Positions 6,524 to 7,877 of a stretch of 7,877 nucleotides of DNA are shown here, one piece after another. Both the position numbers and the translations under genes were made by a program. The stretch is from Christensenella sp. UBA1224 (GTDB lineage: Bacteria; Bacillota; Clostridia; Christensenellales; Aristaeellaceae). Where the stretch lies: the NCBI GenBank assembly GCA_002309235.1, contig DBXA01000160.1, positions 24,052 through 31,928 on the forward strand. Reading direction: 5' to 3'. Each line of letters starts with the position of its first letter. Positions within the stretch are counted from its first letter, which is position 1. The notes beneath the pieces were generated by a model, which had not been told where the DNA came from, did not search any database, and saw nothing but the letters and a program-made list of their open reading frames with translations.

Positions 6524-7126
6524 TCACAGGCGCGCTGAAATATACTGTGTGAGCATATCCAGAAGCCGCGGGTTCGTGCAGTCCTGCCCCACCATCAGAT
6601 CCGCGTGATCCGCGTACGAGCGGATGTACTTCATATACATCGGGCGGACGGTCTTCAGATATTGCTCCTGTACGCCGTCCACATCGCGCCCGCGCTCCGT
6701 GATATCCCTGCGCACGCGCCTTAGCGCGCATACATCCGCCGGCACATCCATATAGATCTTCAGGTCCATCAGGCTGCGCAGCGCCTCATCGTAGAATATG
6801 TGTATCCCTTCCGCAAGCACCACATCCCGCGCCTCAAGGAAAGCGCCGGTATCCTTCCTCAGGTGCAGGGAATAATCGTATCCGCGAAGGGGCACTTCTT
6901 TTCCCTGCGCAAGACACGTGATGTCCCGGTACAGCGCTTCATGGTCAAATATCCCGGGCTCATCGTAATTGAGGTTTTTCCTCTCGCCGAAGGTGAGATC
7001 CGGCCTGTCCCTGTAATACCAATCCTGGCTGATGATGAGGGCCCTTCCCTTCAGGCGTTTGCACAGCGCCTCCGCGAGCGTGGTCTTCCCGCTGCCGCTC
7101 GCGCCGCAGATGCCGATGAGGAGCAT
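6524..7126 (-). CDS. udk: uridine kinase / phosphoribulokinase-like kinase
   Basis: A 200-residue cytoplasmic P-loop kinase of the uridine kinase family, which phosphorylates uridine or cytidine with ATP or GTP in pyrimidine salvage. Features: Walker A GASGSGKTT (residues 8-16); the catalytic-region Asp in SQDWYYRD (D35); NYDEPGIFDHEAL (53-65), equivalent to the family 'NyDhPdaFD'; the nucleoside-site segment PLRGYDYSLHLR (79-90), equivalent to 'P.Yd...h.R'; LAEGIHIF (105-112); an arginine-rich lid (LRRVRRDITERGRD, 135-148); and QYLKTVRPMYMKYI with a late HADL. I prefer the ATG at 7126-7124 over the GTG two codons earlier because AGGAAGG is 7 nt from the ATG but only 1 nt from the GTG. It begins 2 nt after a small ORF and is followed by the HAD gene. 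The family also includes kinases of unknown substrate, so uridine is likely but not proven. Confidence 0.88.
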   Translation of the reverse strand: MLLIGICGASGSGKTTLAEALCKRLKGRALIISQDWYYRDRPDLTFGERKNLNYDEPGIFDHEALYRDITCLAQGKEVPLRGYDYSLHLRKDTGAFLEARDVVLAEGIHIFYDEALRSLMDLKIYMDVPADVCALRRVRRDITERGRDVDGVQEQYLKTVRPMYMKYIRSYADHADLMVGQDCTNPRLLDMLTQYISARL

Positions 7127-7128
7127 GC

Positions 7129-7269
7129 TCACACCTTCCTGTTCTCAAGCAGTTTCCTGCCCTGTTTTCCCGTTATATGGTCGATCCGCATGCGCAGCAT
7201 CACAACGCCGCCGGGCTGTTCACCGGAAGACGGGTCGTATTCCGGATGAAAGCGGCGCGTAAAGAACAC
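7129..7269 (-). CDS. possible small unrecognised ORF (46 codons) before udk
   Basis: An open frame runs from just after an in-frame TGA (7308-7306) to a TGA at 7131-7129, two bases before the udk ATG. If it starts at the GTG at 7269-7267, the product is 46 residues, basic and soluble, containing FFTRRFHPEYDPSSGEQPGG and LRMRIDHITGKQGRKLLE. Third codon positions are GC-rich as in the neighbouring genes, and the frame includes no rare-looking stretches, which favours real coding. Against it: no ATG near the beginning, a poorly spaced GGAAAGG (12 nt), and an upstream frame that runs into the glyQS terminator. It may be a true small gene coupled to udk, or the 3' remnant of a decayed gene. I do not recognise the product. 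Confidence 0.35.
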   Translation of the reverse strand: MFFTRRFHPEYDPSSGEQPGGVVMLRMRIDHITGKQGRKLLENRKV

Positions 7270-7296
7270 ATGGGCATCCAGCCTTTCCCGCTTCTG

Positions 7297-7330
7297 AAAA
7301 GCGGCTCACCCGATCACGAGGAGCCGCCTT
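7297..7330 (-). terminator. intrinsic terminator of glyQS
   Basis: On the minus strand the 7-bp perfect stem GCGGCTC / GAGCCGC encloses a 13-nt loop that can extend the stem by CTC/GGG pairs. AAG before the stem can also pair with the TTTT that follows it. It begins about 18 nt after the glyQS stop. The T-run is short (four), so read-through into udk is possible. Confidence 0.75.
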
Positions 7331-7347
7331 CCAGGATATGTCTTTTA

Positions 7348-7877
7348 TCAGAATTCGATCTTCTTTTCGATATAAGCCTTCAGGTCGTCGATGGCCACGG
7401 ATTCCTGCTGCATGGTATCCCTGTCCCTGACGGTGACCTTGCCTGTCTCCAGCGTATCGAAATCGATGGTGATGCACATGGGTGTCCCCGCTTCGTCCGC
7501 CCTGCGGTAGCGCTTGCCGATGGACCCCGTCTCATCGTACTCCACCATGAAGTATTTGGAAAGCATCGCGTATACTTCCTTCGCCTTGTCGCCCAGCTTG
7601 TTCTTCTGGAGCGGCAGCACCGCGGCCTTGTACGGCGCCACGAACGGATGCAGGTGCAGCACATTGCGCACATCTCCGCCCTCCAGCTCCTGCTCCTCAT
7701 ACGCCTCGCACAGCAGGGTCAGCACCATGCGGTCCACGCCCAGGGAAGGCTCTATGCAGTAGGGGATGAACTTTTCACCCGTCGTGGGATCCAGGTATTC
7801 CAAAGCCTTGCCGCTGTGCTCGGAATGCTGCTTGAGATCGTAATCCGTCCTGTCCGCCACGCCCCAGAGCTCGCCCC
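7348..7877 (-). CDS. glyQS: glycyl-tRNA synthetase, alpha2 type, C-terminal part
   Basis: The last 176 or so codons of a class II glycyl-tRNA synthetase of the single-chain (homodimeric) type; the gene enters from the right edge. It charges tRNA-Gly with glycine in the cytoplasm. Visible landmarks are GELWGVADRTDYDLKQHSEHSG, the motif 3 region with IEPSLGVDRMVLTLL (containing the class II arginine), and the C-terminal anticodon-binding domain (from about LHLHPFVAPYKAAVLPL through GSIGKRYRRADEAGTPMCITID to VTVRDRDTMQQESV). The stop is TGA followed by a terminator. The alpha2 form, rather than separate glyQ and glyS genes, is common in many Clostridia, Actinobacteria and Bacteroidetes. Codons continue upstream of the GTG at 7860, which is an internal valine and not a start. 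Confidence 0.96.
   Translation of the reverse strand, partial: GELWGVADRTDYDLKQHSEHSGKALEYLDPTTGEKFIPYCIEPSLGVDRMVLTLLCEAYEEQELEGGDVRNVLHLHPFVAPYKAAVLPLQKNKLGDKAKEVYAMLSKYFMVEYDETGSIGKRYRRADEAGTPMCITIDFDTLETGKVTVRDRDTMQQESVAIDDLKAYIEKKIEF

Noticed and set aside
7130..7132. GTG start for udk two codons before the ATG.
   Set aside because: It would leave only 1 nt between the Shine-Dalgarno-like AGGAAGG and the start; the ATG at 7126 has 7 nt.
7200..7267. A possible promoter before udk (TTTACG, about 18 nt, TACGAC, minus strand).
   Set aside because: Both boxes match the consensus poorly and they lie within the putative small ORF; there is too little to call a promoter.

Overview
The window is a GC-rich, gene-dense bacterial segment in which every supported gene lies on the minus strand, so it reads from high to low coordinates. 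Several features fit an anaerobic member of the Bacillota (Clostridia-like). These are the alpha2-type glycyl-tRNA synthetase, strong GGAGG-type ribosome binding sites on nearly every gene, frequent GTG and TTG starts, and an Mrp/Mbh-type membrane module. The phylum is an inference; there is no rRNA or other decisive marker in the window.

There are three transcriptional blocks. (1) At 7877-7348 is the 3' end of glyQS, closed by an intrinsic terminator at about 7297-7330. (2) From about 7269 to 4685 there is a small unrecognised ORF, a uridine kinase (udk), and a 606-residue two-domain HAD-family protein of the type usually met in polysaccharide loci. This block is closed by a clear hairpin-plus-T-run terminator at 4635-4663. 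(3) From 4526 to the left edge is a tightly packed membrane-complex operon. Its order is mnhE, mnhF, mnhG, a DUF4040/MbhD-like gene, an MbhE-MnhB fusion, mnhC, mnhD, and the start of a second antiporter-like (NuoL/MrpD-family) gene that runs off the window. A TATAAT box sits between the block-2 terminator and mnhE.

The operon is not laid out like a classical bacterial mrpABCDEFG Na+/H+ antiporter operon. The large NuoL-like part of MrpA is missing from the front. MrpA's C-terminal pieces appear as a separate small gene (DUF4040) and as a domain fused ahead of MnhB, and the order starts with E-F-G. This is the order of the Mrp-like membrane half of archaeal-type respiratory complexes (Mbh hydrogenase, Mbs/Mbx sulfur-linked complexes). 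The second antiporter-like gene after mnhD particularly recalls the Mbs/Mbx arrangement with two such subunits. The genes for the electron-transfer half (NuoB/C/D/H/I-like) would lie beyond the left edge, so the final identity (antiporter, hydrogenase or other ferredoxin-linked oxidoreductase) cannot be settled here.

Almost every junction in the operon overlaps or abuts (ATGA, ATGA, TAATG, a 17-nt overlap, TGATG, TGA|GTG, then an 18-nt gap). This implies one transcript with coupled translation, as expected for subunits of one complex. The only stretches without a recognised gene are 4527-4684 (terminator plus promoter/leader) and about 7130-7347 (terminator plus a small ORF). I see no RNA genes, mobile elements, CRISPR arrays or long repeats.
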